The translations under genes were made by a program, and so were the position numbers. This document shows, piece after piece, positions 42,218-51,172 of a DNA stretch of 64,000 nucleotides (within the stretch, counting starts at the first letter, position 1; every line of letters starts with the position of its first letter). The stretch lies in contig JAKVCR010000041.1 of assembly GCA_022448985.1 (NCBI GenBank), positions 29,094 to 93,093 of the forward strand. The letters are read 5' to 3'. Below the pieces are notes generated by a model that was given only the letters and a program-made list of their open reading frames with translations, had not been told where the DNA came from and searched no databases. The stretch comes from Roseibacillus sp. GTDB taxonomy: Bacteria > Verrucomicrobiota > Verrucomicrobiia > Verrucomicrobiales > Akkermansiaceae.

Positions 42218-44707
42218 TCAGCGGGTTGCCCCGGAAGCGGCAGGGAGTTCATCGTCGATTGGCAGGATCGAGCGGACGAAGGCGCTTGGGACCCATCCTC
42301 GGACGCCATTGGCGAGTTCGATATAGCTCCAGGTTCCCCGGGTTGCGATCAGGCGGCAGAGGCTCCCGGGTGGCAATTCAATAACTTTGGCGCTGCCATC
42401 AGGGGATTCACTATCATCACGGATACTCGCTGCTTCGGTGCCCGCCATGATGGGATCCTTGTTTATCATGGTGGCCTGCTCTCCGACGGGAGCAAAGGCG
42501 AGGTCGTCGGGATAGAGAAGGAGACAGACGCCCCCTGCCAGCGTAATGACGGGGCCCACGGATAGACCTGTCAGGAGGAGGCGTCGTAATCCTTGCAGGG
42601 AGAAGAAAGAGAGTGATGCGAGGAGAATGATCCAGAGTCCTCCGGCAATAAGGTTTTCATAGAATGGGCGCGGGATCCTTCCAAGCCACTGTTGGTATGT
42701 GGGATGCTCAGTGGCAATGGCTCCGGTTTTTCGTCTCAGGAATCGAAGGTTCTGAAGTGCTTCAGGGTGCTGCGGATTGCGGTGTAATGCGCGGCGGTAA
42801 TAGAGAGTGGCGAGACCGGGTTCGCCTAGTCGGAAGTAGCAGTTTCCGATATTGTAGAGGACATCGGCAGGCAGGGGGTCGTCACTGTGAGCTTCATGAT
42901 AGAGATGCAGTGCAAGGCGGTAGGCATTTTTGTCCCAAGCAGCTTCTGCCTGTTGATAGAGTTGCTGGGGGCTCGCTTCGTATTCAGCGGCATGGGCCTT
43001 TCCGGGATCAAGTAAAGTGAGGAAAACTACAGCTGAGGCGATTTCGAGGGCGCGGCGTTTTAAGTGTGTGATTACAGTCCGTCGTTCAGGTTCCCCGATT
43101 TCCGTGTTGCTGCCACCAGGTTTGTAGCAGTGATGGTCACGGCGCGTGAGGAGTTGCTTGGTTTCCTCATCGCGGGCTTCCTCAGGAATCCAATGCTCAA
43201 TGAAGGAGCCAGTTGCTCGCAGGAACTCACGGGAATCAGATCCAGCGTGCTCAATCGAGGCAAGCGCCTGCTGGAGGTCAATCTCACGTGTGGCGGGCCT
43301 GAAGCGGGGGAGGAGGCGAGTCCTTGCGATCTGGGCTAGGAGAACGAGGGAGAGGAGGGCAGGTAACAGGTGCCACGCGTGCCGGAGGTGTGAACCGGTC
43401 GTGGGAGGATCCCGGTTCGGAGTAACCAGCCCGAGGATGCTTTCCATTTCTTCCACCGGAGTATCGCGATCTGGAAGTAAAGCCCCCGCCAGTCCGAGGT
43501 CGGGGGCTGAGGGGGCAAGATCGAAGGAAATGGGGGGAGTGGCAGCGGTAACATATTGCTCGGCATCGGGATCAAAGGAGATGAGTTGGTAGGAGGGGAT
43601 GACCTTCTGGATGCCATTAGGTCTAATGGTCTGGCTGAAGGTTACCGCCCCGCTGGCATCGCTGCGGGCACCCTGTCTAGGAAGTCGGTGTGGAGGATAG
43701 CTTTTCCAGTCAGCGGCGTTTCCAGTAAGTTCCGGCGGAGACAGCGTGTCGAGATTTCCAGTTCCCGTTACGGTGAGTTGGACCGAGACGGGTTCCTCTT
43801 CGCGCAGTCCACTGGTATTTGCCCGAATTGAAATGATGAATTGGCCTACGGCGTTCTGGAAACCTGCAGGAGCGGGACCGGGAAGAGGCCGAGCGGTAAA
43901 GGAGAGCTTAGGTAAAGGGAGATTGAGGGGGATAGGAACGGTGTCGGTAAATCCGCGCTTGGAGATGCGGGCCTGGAGGGTCAGGCGGGCGAGTCCCGGG
44001 CCGATGGATACCGCGCCTTCGTGCAGTGGAGTTATTGTGCTGCGGTAGGCTAGGCCAAGGTAATCCTGTTGCTTCAGGCGTGTAGTTGTAATCAGGATAT
44101 CGTTTCCAGGGATGACGCTCGAGATGTCGAAGCGCCCGGCCGCCACTCCGTCATGGGCCACTTCGGCAATGGTGGCCTTATCGACTTTGAAGCGGGCGGG
44201 GAGGTAGACTTTAATTTCAGCCGGTGTAGTTTCTCCCTCGAAGCGGACTCTGCGAGGAATACAGATTTTACTGGCAAATAGGGATTTCTGACCATGAACA
44301 TCCTGTTCGAACCAGACGTGGTCGGGGAGGGAGGCTACGTGGAGCTTGAGTGGCTGGGTGCGGAGGGTGATGCCCTGATGTTTGATGGAGAAGGGGGGAA
44401 TGACATGGACCCCTTCGGTATAGGAGACTACAGCATATCGGTAGGCGTAGGTCCGCTCCCTGGTAGAGTTGGGCAGAACGGGGTCGCCGAGAAACTTGAG
44501 GGTGATGTCCTCTGCCTCTGGAGCCAGGGGAGGCATGGTGGGTCTGGTATCGGAGACTATGGTCAGCCATAACTCACTCTCTTCTCCAGGCACGGTATAG
44601 GCCGACCCCAGCCATGCTTTTAGTTCAAGCGCGGCATGGGCCGATTGCTGCGGGAGGCTCAGCAAAGTGACCGCCACTAGAGGCGCTAGCAAGATTCTCC
44701 CCTTCAT
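42218..44707 (-). CDS. BatD-BatE fusion protein with C-terminal SH3-like domain
   Basis: ATG 44707 gives a signal peptide (MKGRILLAPLVAVTLLSLP) and 829 residues. The N-terminal half (to about 440) is BatD-like: repeated beta domains with SVQLTVTGTGNLDTLSPPEL and FSQTIRPNGIQKVIPSYQLI, then a membrane helix near 452. The second half is BatE-like: TPR repeats near 572-662 (ADVLYNIGNCYFRLGEPGLA), two membrane segments at about 682-735, and a bacterial SH3 domain at the end (RGTWSYIELANGVRGWVPSA). BatD and BatE are separate genes in Bacteroides. The gene starts four bases after batB-C. Confidence 0.85.
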   Translation of the reverse strand: MKGRILLAPLVAVTLLSLPQQSAHAALELKAWLGSAYTVPGEESELWLTIVSDTRPTMPPLAPEAEDITLKFLGDPVLPNSTRERTYAYRYAVVSYTEGVHVIPPFSIKHQGITLRTQPLKLHVASLPDHVWFEQDVHGQKSLFASKICIPRRVRFEGETTPAEIKVYLPARFKVDKATIAEVAHDGVAAGRFDISSVIPGNDILITTTRLKQQDYLGLAYRSTITPLHEGAVSIGPGLARLTLQARISKRGFTDTVPIPLNLPLPKLSFTARPLPGPAPAGFQNAVGQFIISIRANTSGLREEEPVSVQLTVTGTGNLDTLSPPELTGNAADWKSYPPHRLPRQGARSDASGAVTFSQTIRPNGIQKVIPSYQLISFDPDAEQYVTAATPPISFDLAPSAPDLGLAGALLPDRDTPVEEMESILGLVTPNRDPPTTGSHLRHAWHLLPALLSLVLLAQIARTRLLPRFRPATREIDLQQALASIEHAGSDSREFLRATGSFIEHWIPEEARDEETKQLLTRRDHHCYKPGGSNTEIGEPERRTVITHLKRRALEIASAVVFLTLLDPGKAHAAEYEASPQQLYQQAEAAWDKNAYRLALHLYHEAHSDDPLPADVLYNIGNCYFRLGEPGLATLYYRRALHRNPQHPEALQNLRFLRRKTGAIATEHPTYQQWLGRIPRPFYENLIAGGLWIILLASLSFFSLQGLRRLLLTGLSVGPVITLAGGVCLLLYPDDLAFAPVGEQATMINKDPIMAGTEAASIRDDSESPDGSAKVIELPPGSLCRLIATRGTWSYIELANGVRGWVPSAFVRSILPIDDELPAASGATR

Positions 44708-44711
44708 GAAA

Positions 44712-46643
44712 TCACCAGTCTTTCTTGGCTCTCTGAGCACCAAGTGATTTTCTCGGCAGCAGTCTCAGTTCAAAGTCGGCATTGTCCCGCAGAATGCGTT
44801 GCGCAAATTCTTCAGGGCTTTCTCCCGGCCGGGGTTTTTCAGAGTCGGAAGCAGGTGACCTGGGTTCTTCGTCCTTGGAATCGGTATCGGGAGGAATCGA
44901 TGGCTGGTTGCTGGCGCTGGTTGCGTTGTTGCTGTCGGGCGCTGGAGTTGATTGGCTCCCTTCCTTCTCGGGAGGGTTCTTTTCGGGAGGGTTTTTTTCG
45001 GGAGACTGTTCGGGTTTCTTCGGCGGGTTTTCGTTGGGAGGGTCGGAAGGATCGATGGGTCCTTCGTGCTTTTTATTGTTAAGCCATTTTGCGAGTTGCT
45101 CTTCGACATGATCGCGATTTTCAGCCGCTTCGCGATTATCAGGATTCAGAATGAGGACTTCTGTGAAGTGCGAAATGGAGTCTCTCCAATGGAGGGGGAT
45201 GTTCTCTATTGTTTTGGAGTGGCGTTTCAGGTGTAGCCCCTTGTAGTAGTGCGTATTGCCCAGGCCAAAGTGAGCCTGTTCCTGAACGCTCTTGTCTCGG
45301 GAGAGGAGCGCTCCTGAGTAGGATTGAGAGGCCGAGCGGTATTTCCTCAGGCGATAGGCGGCGGTGGCGGCACCCAGTTGGAGGCGCGATTTTCGCTCGC
45401 CGCGGGCCTTGAGGATTTCGCGTTCAAAGAGGGCGAGGGCCTGCTCGTGATCGCCCTTGCCGAGAGCTCGCTCAGCAGCGGTGCGAGGAAGGAACCTAGC
45501 TTCGGCGGGAACGGAGGACGCTAGCAGGAGGAAGCAAAGGCCCAAGGCAATAGTCAAGAGAGAGGGGGGGCGGGCTGATGGAATTTTTCCCGGGAGGGGT
45601 GCGATTGATTCAGGTGACGGGTGGCGCTGGCCCCGTTGAAAGCGGAAGCTGGAATTAAAGAACATCCCTACGGCGAACAATAGCATGGAGGGAGCAAGAA
45701 ACCATTGGAAGTGAGGGGTTGCGATTCGACGCATGCGGCCTGCGAATTCAAAGCGCTTGATGCGTTGAATGGTGATTTCAAGCTTGGAGAGGAAATTACG
45801 CCCTGCGCCTTCTGAGTAGACGCCTCCGGTGGTCTCCGCGAGTTGGTGAAGAGGTTTGCTTTCCAGGCGAGTGATCACGAGGTTCCCTTCCCGATCGTGA
45901 AAATGTCCGTCCGGTGATGAGGAATGAGGAATAAAGGCTCCTTGCTTGGTTCCAAATCCGGCGGAGAAGATGGTTGTCCCTGCACGGTTCGCTTCATGGG
46001 CTGCCTGCGCGATGCCGCCGTAATGAGTTTCTCCGTCGCTTAAGATGATGAGGGTGTTTTCTTGCTGCCCGGTTTCGTGGAGTGTCTTGGTGGCGAGGCG
46101 TACGGCAGAGGCGAGGTCTGATCCATCGCGAGGAATCCAGTCATTTCCCTGGCTCCTGGCATGGTCGAGTTGCTGGAGTGTGTCACGGAGGGCGTTATGA
46201 TCAACGGTAAGAGGTGCTTGAATCCACGCGGTTCCGGAGAATGTAATGATCCCAATGCGATCGTTGGGAAAGCGGTCGAGAAGCTCAAGGGCTGAAGCCT
46301 TGGCCGCATGAAAGCGGTTAGGTTTGACGTCTTCTGCAAACATGGATCGAGATACATCTATGGCGATCATGATGTTCCGGCCTTTCACGTTGCCCGGATA
46401 CTCCTCTAGTCCCGCGCTGGGGGAGGCGAGAGCAAAAATCAGGAGAGTGAGTGCGGTCATGAATGATGCGAGGGCGTACCACCGCTGACGGGGACAACGG
46501 GGGTTGCAGAGAATTGAGCGGAGTCGGCCGGCAATGAGGCTGGCAATTCGGCGGCTATGCTTGCGAGAGGTCAGGATGGCGCCCGCGACCATGAGGGGGA
46601 TGAGCAGCAAAAGCAGGAAGTACTCTGGATGGATGAACTGCAT
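44712..46643 (-). CDS. BatB-BatC fusion: VWA-domain membrane protein with TPR tail
   Basis: This 643-residue protein has N-terminal helices near 8-25 and 57-74 and a von Willebrand A domain with a full MIDAS start D96VS98RS100 (IMIAIDVSRSM) and IIILSDGETHYGG-type strand. A helix follows near 310-330 and another at about 355-378. TPR repeats come next (QEQAHFGLGNTHYYKGLHL) and a Pro/Glu/Lys-rich tail with repeated NPPEK units. The VWA part equals BatB and the TPR part BatC. It is in the middle of the moxR-bat operon, 6 bases after batA. Confidence 0.88.
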   Translation of the reverse strand: MQFIHPEYFLLLLLIPLMVAGAILTSRKHSRRIASLIAGRLRSILCNPRCPRQRWYALASFMTALTLLIFALASPSAGLEEYPGNVKGRNIMIAIDVSRSMFAEDVKPNRFHAAKASALELLDRFPNDRIGIITFSGTAWIQAPLTVDHNALRDTLQQLDHARSQGNDWIPRDGSDLASAVRLATKTLHETGQQENTLIILSDGETHYGGIAQAAHEANRAGTTIFSAGFGTKQGAFIPHSSSPDGHFHDREGNLVITRLESKPLHQLAETTGGVYSEGAGRNFLSKLEITIQRIKRFEFAGRMRRIATPHFQWFLAPSMLLFAVGMFFNSSFRFQRGQRHPSPESIAPLPGKIPSARPPSLLTIALGLCFLLLASSVPAEARFLPRTAAERALGKGDHEQALALFEREILKARGERKSRLQLGAATAAYRLRKYRSASQSYSGALLSRDKSVQEQAHFGLGNTHYYKGLHLKRHSKTIENIPLHWRDSISHFTEVLILNPDNREAAENRDHVEEQLAKWLNNKKHEGPIDPSDPPNENPPKKPEQSPEKNPPEKNPPEKEGSQSTPAPDSNNATSASNQPSIPPDTDSKDEEPRSPASDSEKPRPGESPEEFAQRILRDNADFELRLLPRKSLGAQRAKKDW

Positions 46644-46649
46644 TGATGC

Positions 46650-47666
46650 TTATGGGGCAGGAAGCGGAACAAGTGCAAAGGAGCTGAGGGACAGGAAAGC
46701 CAGGAGAAAGGCGGAACCGAGCAACCAGGGGTAGAGTTCCAGGGAGTCGATTGCGCGGGCACTCGGAGCATCGGATTTCTCCAGATCGTCGATGCTGGAA
46801 AAAGTGTCCCGTAGGCTCTTCATGGTGGATGCCTCAAAGAATTCACCACCGGTAATGCGGGCTATTTCGCGGAGAACAGGGGCATCATATTCCTGTCTGG
46901 GTTGTGCGATGTCAGCAGGATCGAGTCGGCCCTCGGCGGTCCCGATAGCTATGGTATAGACTCGAACGCCAAGCGGGGCAGTGCTGCGGGCTGCCTGGAG
47001 GGGATTCAAGGGCCCCGAGTTACTGGCTCCGTCAGTCACGAGAACCATTACCTTGCTCTTGGCATCCCGGGCATTCAGGCGGGTGGTCGCAGCGGCGATT
47101 GCGGATCCGATGGCTGTGCCATTGGAATCGAGGTCGCCGACTCCGAGTTCCTTGAGTCGATCTGTAAGCCATGGGTGGTCGAGGGTAAGGGGGCAGACCG
47201 AGTAGGGCTTCGCCCCGAATGCAATCAATCCGATACGGTCGTCGGGACGCTGTTCTATGAACCGCTCGATCACTTCCTTGGCTGCCGTCACGCGCTGTTT
47301 TTTGTGACGAAATGTGCCGGTTTCATTATCCTCGTAGAAGTCATCGGTTTTCATGGACTCGGAAACATCGAGAGCGACAAGAATATCTATGCCGCTGGCA
47401 GTGCGGGCGGTGAGGACGTCTCTCCACTGTGGGCGGGCCATTGCGATACCGCAGGCGACGAGCGCTAAGCTAAGCAGTAGCGGGCTGAAGGATCCACTCA
47501 ACTCCCGGGGCTTGGTGCCTACGGAAGAAAGAATGCCGAGGGAAGGAAAGTCGATGCCGGACCGGGCGCCAGGAACATTACGCAGAAACAGAAGGGGCGG
47601 AATGAGAAGGAGGCTGAGGAGCCACCAGGGATGCTGGAAGGCGAAGTGCTGGAAAAAGTCCCTCAT
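46650..47666 (-). CDS. BatA-like VWA-domain membrane protein
   Basis: ATG 47666 gives MRDFFQHFAFQHPWWLLSLL and 338 residues. Two N-terminal helices (about 14-28 and 60-77) precede a VWA domain with MIDAS D100VS102ES104 (DILVALDVSESMKTDD) and VMVLVTDGASNSGPLNPLQA, and a C-terminal helix closes it. BatA and BatB are thought to form membrane complexes that respond to stress with MoxR. ATG overlaps the stop of the DUF4381-like gene (ATGA). Confidence 0.9.
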   Translation of the reverse strand: MRDFFQHFAFQHPWWLLSLLLIPPLLFLRNVPGARSGIDFPSLGILSSVGTKPRELSGSFSPLLLSLALVACGIAMARPQWRDVLTARTASGIDILVALDVSESMKTDDFYEDNETGTFRHKKQRVTAAKEVIERFIEQRPDDRIGLIAFGAKPYSVCPLTLDHPWLTDRLKELGVGDLDSNGTAIGSAIAAATTRLNARDAKSKVMVLVTDGASNSGPLNPLQAARSTAPLGVRVYTIAIGTAEGRLDPADIAQPRQEYDAPVLREIARITGGEFFEASTMKSLRDTFSSIDDLEKSDAPSARAIDSLELYPWLLGSAFLLAFLSLSSFALVPLPAP

Positions 47667-48172
47667 GCTATATGACACTCCCGTGTAGACTCGATCCCTT
47701 GAAGGGTTCGGAGTGAATCATCTATAATCCGTTTGCTGGCGAAGGGATCGATCCTGCTTGGCCCATATTTTGCGGAAGCGAGTTCAGAGAGGAGAGGAGT
47801 AAGGCGCTCGCGGGCTCCACGTGGAAGATTCTGAAGGGCATCAGATCGCAACAAGAACTCTTCGTGCGTTTCGTAGAGAGCGGGCTCCTCAAGGGCGAGG
47901 GCAAGGTAGTGTCGCAGGATAAGGGAAGTTTTCGTTGCCACCTCCGCGATAGAGAGCTCGCCAAGAATAGGACGAAATTTCTCAAGAGCTTCACATGAAT
48001 CGCGAAAGCAGTTATCAGGGGATGGAGGGGCAGCAGAGTGGCGGCGCAGGAATTGGATGAGAGCACAAGCTGCACCAACGAGGAGGGCCCCGGGCAAGAG
48101 CCATGTCCACCACGGAAGCGAGAGACTGGGCAGGAACGGCTCAGGGCTGGGTATGTCGTGAAGGCCGAACAT
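47663..48172 (-). CDS. DUF4381-like membrane protein of the Bat operon
   Basis: The 169-residue protein has one N-terminal helix (LPWWTWLLPGALLVGAACAL) followed by a cytoplasmic helical domain (LILRHYLALALEEPALYETH). This matches the small DUF4381 proteins normally placed between the DUF58 and batA genes. Its role in the MoxR-Bat system is unknown. Its stop overlaps the batA start. Confidence 0.75.
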   Translation of the reverse strand: MFGLHDIPSPEPFLPSLSLPWWTWLLPGALLVGAACALIQFLRRHSAAPPSPDNCFRDSCEALEKFRPILGELSIAEVATKTSLILRHYLALALEEPALYETHEEFLLRSDALQNLPRGARERLTPLLSELASAKYGPSRIDPFASKRIIDDSLRTLQGIESTRECHIA

Positions 48173-48258
48173 GAGGGTTGGCAGGGAATATCAAATGATA
48201 ATTGGGTTAGATGCCAGATTGCGTGGTTTCTTGAAAGTATGTCAGACGGGTTCCTGGG

Positions 48259-49149
48259 TCAGTGGCCGGAGGATGCATGACGCTTGAGGAGGTGATGGAG
48301 GGCAGGGAGGTAATCCGTCGCAGTGGAGAGGCTGGCGTGGTCGATTCCGAATCGCTTGAATTGGCGATGCATGCCTTCACGGTAGCGCCGGGAAAGTTTT
48401 CGATAGGCCATCCGGGCATTCGAATTGGATGTGTTAACAATAGCGCGGCGGCCAGTCTCACGGTCCCGGAAGATGACTTTCCCCACGTCGGGGAGGTCCT
48501 TTTCGAGAGGATCGGTTAGATGGAGGGCGATAGTTTCATGCTTACGGCCAAGGGTAGCGAGCGGTTTGCCTAGGTCGGTGTCCAGAAAGTCGGAGATGAG
48601 GAAGACAAGCGCTCGTCGACGAACGGAGCGTACCAGGAAGTTACAGGCAGCCGGGAGATTGGTTTGCGCCTGGACAGGGTCGGCGGAGAGCACTTCCCGT
48701 ACGCTCCGGAGAATCTGCTTGGTCCCTTTGGCCGGGGGGAGGAATAAAACGGGTTCGCGCGCAAAGAGAAGGAGCCCGGTCCTGTCACCGTTTTGCCGTG
48801 CACTGAAACCAAGAATTGCAGTGAGTTCGGCTGCAAGTTCCCGCTTGCTGAGATGCTGGCTGCCGAAGAAGGTGGAACCTGAGACGTCAACGGCGAGAAT
48901 CACCGAGAGTTCTCGCTCTTCCCGGAAGGTGCGGATGTAGGGGGCGCCCATCCGGGCAGTCACATTCCAGTCAAGAAAGCGGACTTCATCACCATGCTGG
49001 TACTCACGGAACTCGTCAAAATCCAGTCCTTGCCCCTTGAACGAGGAGTGGTATTCCCCGGCGAATGTTTCCTGGACGAGTCTCTTGGCGCGGATCTCAA
49101 GATGTCGCACCCGCTTCATGGTTTCCTCAACAGCAGCGGGATCAGGCAT
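48259..49149 (-). CDS. DUF58 domain protein
   Basis: The 296-residue soluble protein has the DUF58 signature GLDFDEFREYQHGDEVRFLD plus WNVTARMGAPYIRTFREERE, followed by a VWA-like strand ILAVDVSGSTFFG. DUF58 proteins are constant partners of MoxR ATPases and are probably their direct clients or adaptors. It follows moxR by 97 bases and precedes the DUF4381-like gene by 86. Confidence 0.93.
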   Translation of the reverse strand: MPDPAAVEETMKRVRHLEIRAKRLVQETFAGEYHSSFKGQGLDFDEFREYQHGDEVRFLDWNVTARMGAPYIRTFREERELSVILAVDVSGSTFFGSQHLSKRELAAELTAILGFSARQNGDRTGLLLFAREPVLFLPPAKGTKQILRSVREVLSADPVQAQTNLPAACNFLVRSVRRRALVFLISDFLDTDLGKPLATLGRKHETIALHLTDPLEKDLPDVGKVIFRDRETGRRAIVNTSNSNARMAYRKLSRRYREGMHRQFKRFGIDHASLSTATDYLPALHHLLKRHASSGH

Positions 49150-49246
49150 GGGGAGAGGGATTAGTTTTTTTGGTTCCGGTTGTCAGCGGGGAGGGGCGGG
49201 CAGGATTCCGTGCGGATAAAGAAATACTTTGGAAAGGGTAATCCTA

Positions 49247-50257
49247 TTACGGCACCGGCACCTTGGAGAGGATGCGTTCAATGATCATGTCGGTACTTAA
49301 ATCCTCCGCCTCCGCCTCGTAGGAGAGCAGGATTCGGTGGCGTAGAATATCGCGCGCCAAGGCCTTCACATCCTGAGGAGTCACAAAGGAGCGACTTTCC
49401 ATGAAAGCTCTTGCCCGGCAGGCGAGGGCTAGATTGATGGAAGCACGGGGAGAGGCGCCGGCACGCAGGAGAGGCTTGAGCCCGGTATCGACCTTTGCTG
49501 GATAGCGTGTGGCATTGACGAGGTCGACAATGTACTCCCGGATAGCCGGATCGATATAGATATGATCCATGATTTCACGACCTGTTTCGATGGTAGTGGT
49601 ATCGACGACCTGACGGGTATCTTCGGAGGGAGAGGTTGAAGCCATCCGGTCCATGATGAGGAGCTCTTCCTCCTTGTCCGGATAACTAACGGCCACTTTC
49701 AGGAGGAAGCGGTCGAGTTGTGCTTCGGGAAGTTGGTAGGTGCCTTCCTGGTCGATTGGATTCTGGGTGGCGAGGACGAGGAAAGGGGAGGGAAGCGGGT
49801 AACTTTGTTCACCTAGCGTGACTTGGCGTTCCTGCATCGCTTCAAGGAGCGCGCTTTGGACCTTGGCTGGCGCACGGTTGATTTCATCAGCAAGAATGAT
49901 ATTGGCAAAAATGGGTCCGAGCTTGGGTGCGAAGGTGCGTTGGTCGGGATTGTAGATCATAGTGCCGACCAGGTCGGCAGGGAGCAGGTCCGGTGTGAAC
50001 TGAAGGCGGGCGAAATCCAGCTTGAGTGTTCCTGCCAGAGCCTTGACCGAGAGGGTTTTTGCCAGACCAGGCATCCCCTCCAGCAGGATATGTCCGTTGC
50101 AGAGGAGACCAATGAGAAGTCGATCGACGAGGTCCTCCTGACCTACGAGGACACGGGCGATCTCCTCCTTGATGCCGCCCACCCACTGACTGGCCTGGGC
50201 GATTTGCTCGGAGAGTTGCTGAGGATCAGTAGAAGTGGGTTGCATTCCCACAGCCAT
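49247..50257 (-). CDS. moxR: MoxR-family AAA+ ATPase
   Basis: The 336-residue AAA_3 ATPase has Walker A LEGMPGLAKTLS, Walker B IILADEINRAPAKVQSALLE, sensor 1 LATQNPIDQEGTYQLPEAQL and an arginine-finger helix region after it. MoxR proteins act as chaperones that mature VWA-protein complexes, here presumably BatA and BatB-C. ATG 50257 or ATG 50245 are both possible starts. It heads the DUF58-Bat operon and lies 84 bases after the RRM gene. Confidence 0.95.
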   Translation of the reverse strand: MAVGMQPTSTDPQQLSEQIAQASQWVGGIKEEIARVLVGQEDLVDRLLIGLLCNGHILLEGMPGLAKTLSVKALAGTLKLDFARLQFTPDLLPADLVGTMIYNPDQRTFAPKLGPIFANIILADEINRAPAKVQSALLEAMQERQVTLGEQSYPLPSPFLVLATQNPIDQEGTYQLPEAQLDRFLLKVAVSYPDKEEELLIMDRMASTSPSEDTRQVVDTTTIETGREIMDHIYIDPAIREYIVDLVNATRYPAKVDTGLKPLLRAGASPRASINLALACRARAFMESRSFVTPQDVKALARDILRHRILLSYEAEAEDLSTDMIIERILSKVPVP

Positions 50258-50341
50258 GAACGGCTACAAGCGGCACGCTTGCAATGTCAAATAGTCCCGC
50301 CCCGAGCAGAGACTAGCCCCGGGCCCTTCTTCGTGGCTCTG

Positions 50342-50743
50342 CTAAAATCCGTCTTGGAAGCCATCAGGCTTTCCGCGGCCTTTCCGGCTGCCGCCACCAC
50401 TTCTTCGGTCGCCGCCCCGCCGGTCTCCACCGCCGCCTCTCCGGTCTCCACCGCCGTAGCCACCGCCACCACCGCCGTAGCCGCCACCACCACCGCGGGG
50501 GGCGCGCTCCTGGGCTTCACTGATACGGAGGGCTCGTCCATCCATGTCCTTGCCGTCGAGACTGCCGATTGCAGCTTCGCCATGCTCCCGGGAGCTGAGG
50601 GTTACAAAGGCAAATCCGCGCGGGCGCCCGGTTTCACGGTCAAGGGGGATGTGGAGATCCACCGCCCCACCGTGGTCGTCGAAGAGGGAACGAATTTCGT
50701 CCTCGGTTGCAGAGAAGGGCAAATTGCCCACATAGAGTTTCAT
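50342..50743 (-). CDS. RNA-recognition-motif protein with Gly/Arg-rich tail
   Basis: The 133-residue protein has one RRM at 1-80: RNP-2 KLYVGNLPF and RNP-1 RGFAFVTL are both intact. It is followed by a low-complexity tail of [12 protein letters not shown] and RSGGG units (about 87-125), encoded by repetitive DNA at about 50395-50510. Such small RRM proteins in bacteria resemble the cyanobacterial cold-induced Rbp family and eukaryotic glycine-rich RNA-binding proteins. It would bind RNA in the cytoplasm. It is on the moxR strand but has its own upstream region. Confidence 0.92.
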   Translation of the reverse strand: MKLYVGNLPFSATEDEIRSLFDDHGGAVDLHIPLDRETGRPRGFAFVTLSSREHGEAAIGSLDGKDMDGRALRISEAQERAPRGGGGGYGGGGGGYGGGDRRGGGGDRRGGDRRSGGGSRKGRGKPDGFQDGF

Positions 50744-51025
50744 CGTTGCTTTGGAAAGGTCCGCCCTGCTCGGTGTAGTAGTTGGACTCGGGCCTGTCCG
50801 TCGGCCGGAGCCATCGGGTAGAGCCTCAATCAGTGCCTTGCGGATGCGGACTGTGACCTCAGGTAAACGTAAACCTGTGATAGTGCGAGAGAAATCGCAA
50901 ATAATCGATGCGGATACCGGGTTACAGTATCAGCCGATACAGCAGCAGTTGGCCAGAAGGCTCACGCCAGGCAGGAGGATGCTCAGTCGAAGAATTATGC
51001 CTAAGGTCTAGGGGAACCCCTTAAA
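50744..51025. other. Intergenic region between the RRM gene and the nadK unit
   Basis: It must hold the leftward RRM promoter, possibly with a long leader as in cold-shock genes, and the rightward nadK promoter. I see only a 5-base-arm repeat CAGGT-aaacgtaa-ACCTG (50861-50878). An 86-codon open frame at 50751-51011 starts with TTG and looks unlike a protein. No RNA gene is recognisable. Confidence 0.4.
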
Positions 51026-51163
51026 GTGGTCGAACTAGTGTGTTCGGTGGGAGAGCAGATCTACCTGCGCCAAAAAGGAGATTCGTGGTTCAGGAACATT
51101 CGTGGGGCCGATTCTGAGTTGATCGTGGTCGGGAAGATTGCGGAGGAGTCCGGAGGGCGCTAG
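51026..51163 (+). CDS. Possible 45-residue protein upstream of nadK
   Basis: A short frame from GTG 51026 to TAG 51163 encodes 45 residues with a balanced, protein-like composition (contains GEQIYLRQKGDSWFRN and ELIVVGKIAEE). An in-frame stop lies just upstream at about 51002. It ends nine bases before the nadK start on the same strand, so it could be the first gene of that transcript or simply chance. No ribosome site is clear and I recognise no family. Confidence 0.3.
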   Translation: MVELVCSVGEQIYLRQKGDSWFRNIRGADSELIVVGKIAEESGGR

Positions 51164-51172
51164 AAAAAGGGA

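Noticed and set aside
49823..50821. 332-codon plus-strand frame over moxR and the RRM gene
   Set aside because: Runs across two real minus-strand genes. The Ala/Thr/Val-rich stretch is the complement of the Gly-rich tail repeats.
50751..51011. 86-codon frame starting with TTG between the RRM gene and nadK
   Set aside because: Unfavoured start, Arg-rich composition unlike neighbours, and overlap with the region needed for both promoters.
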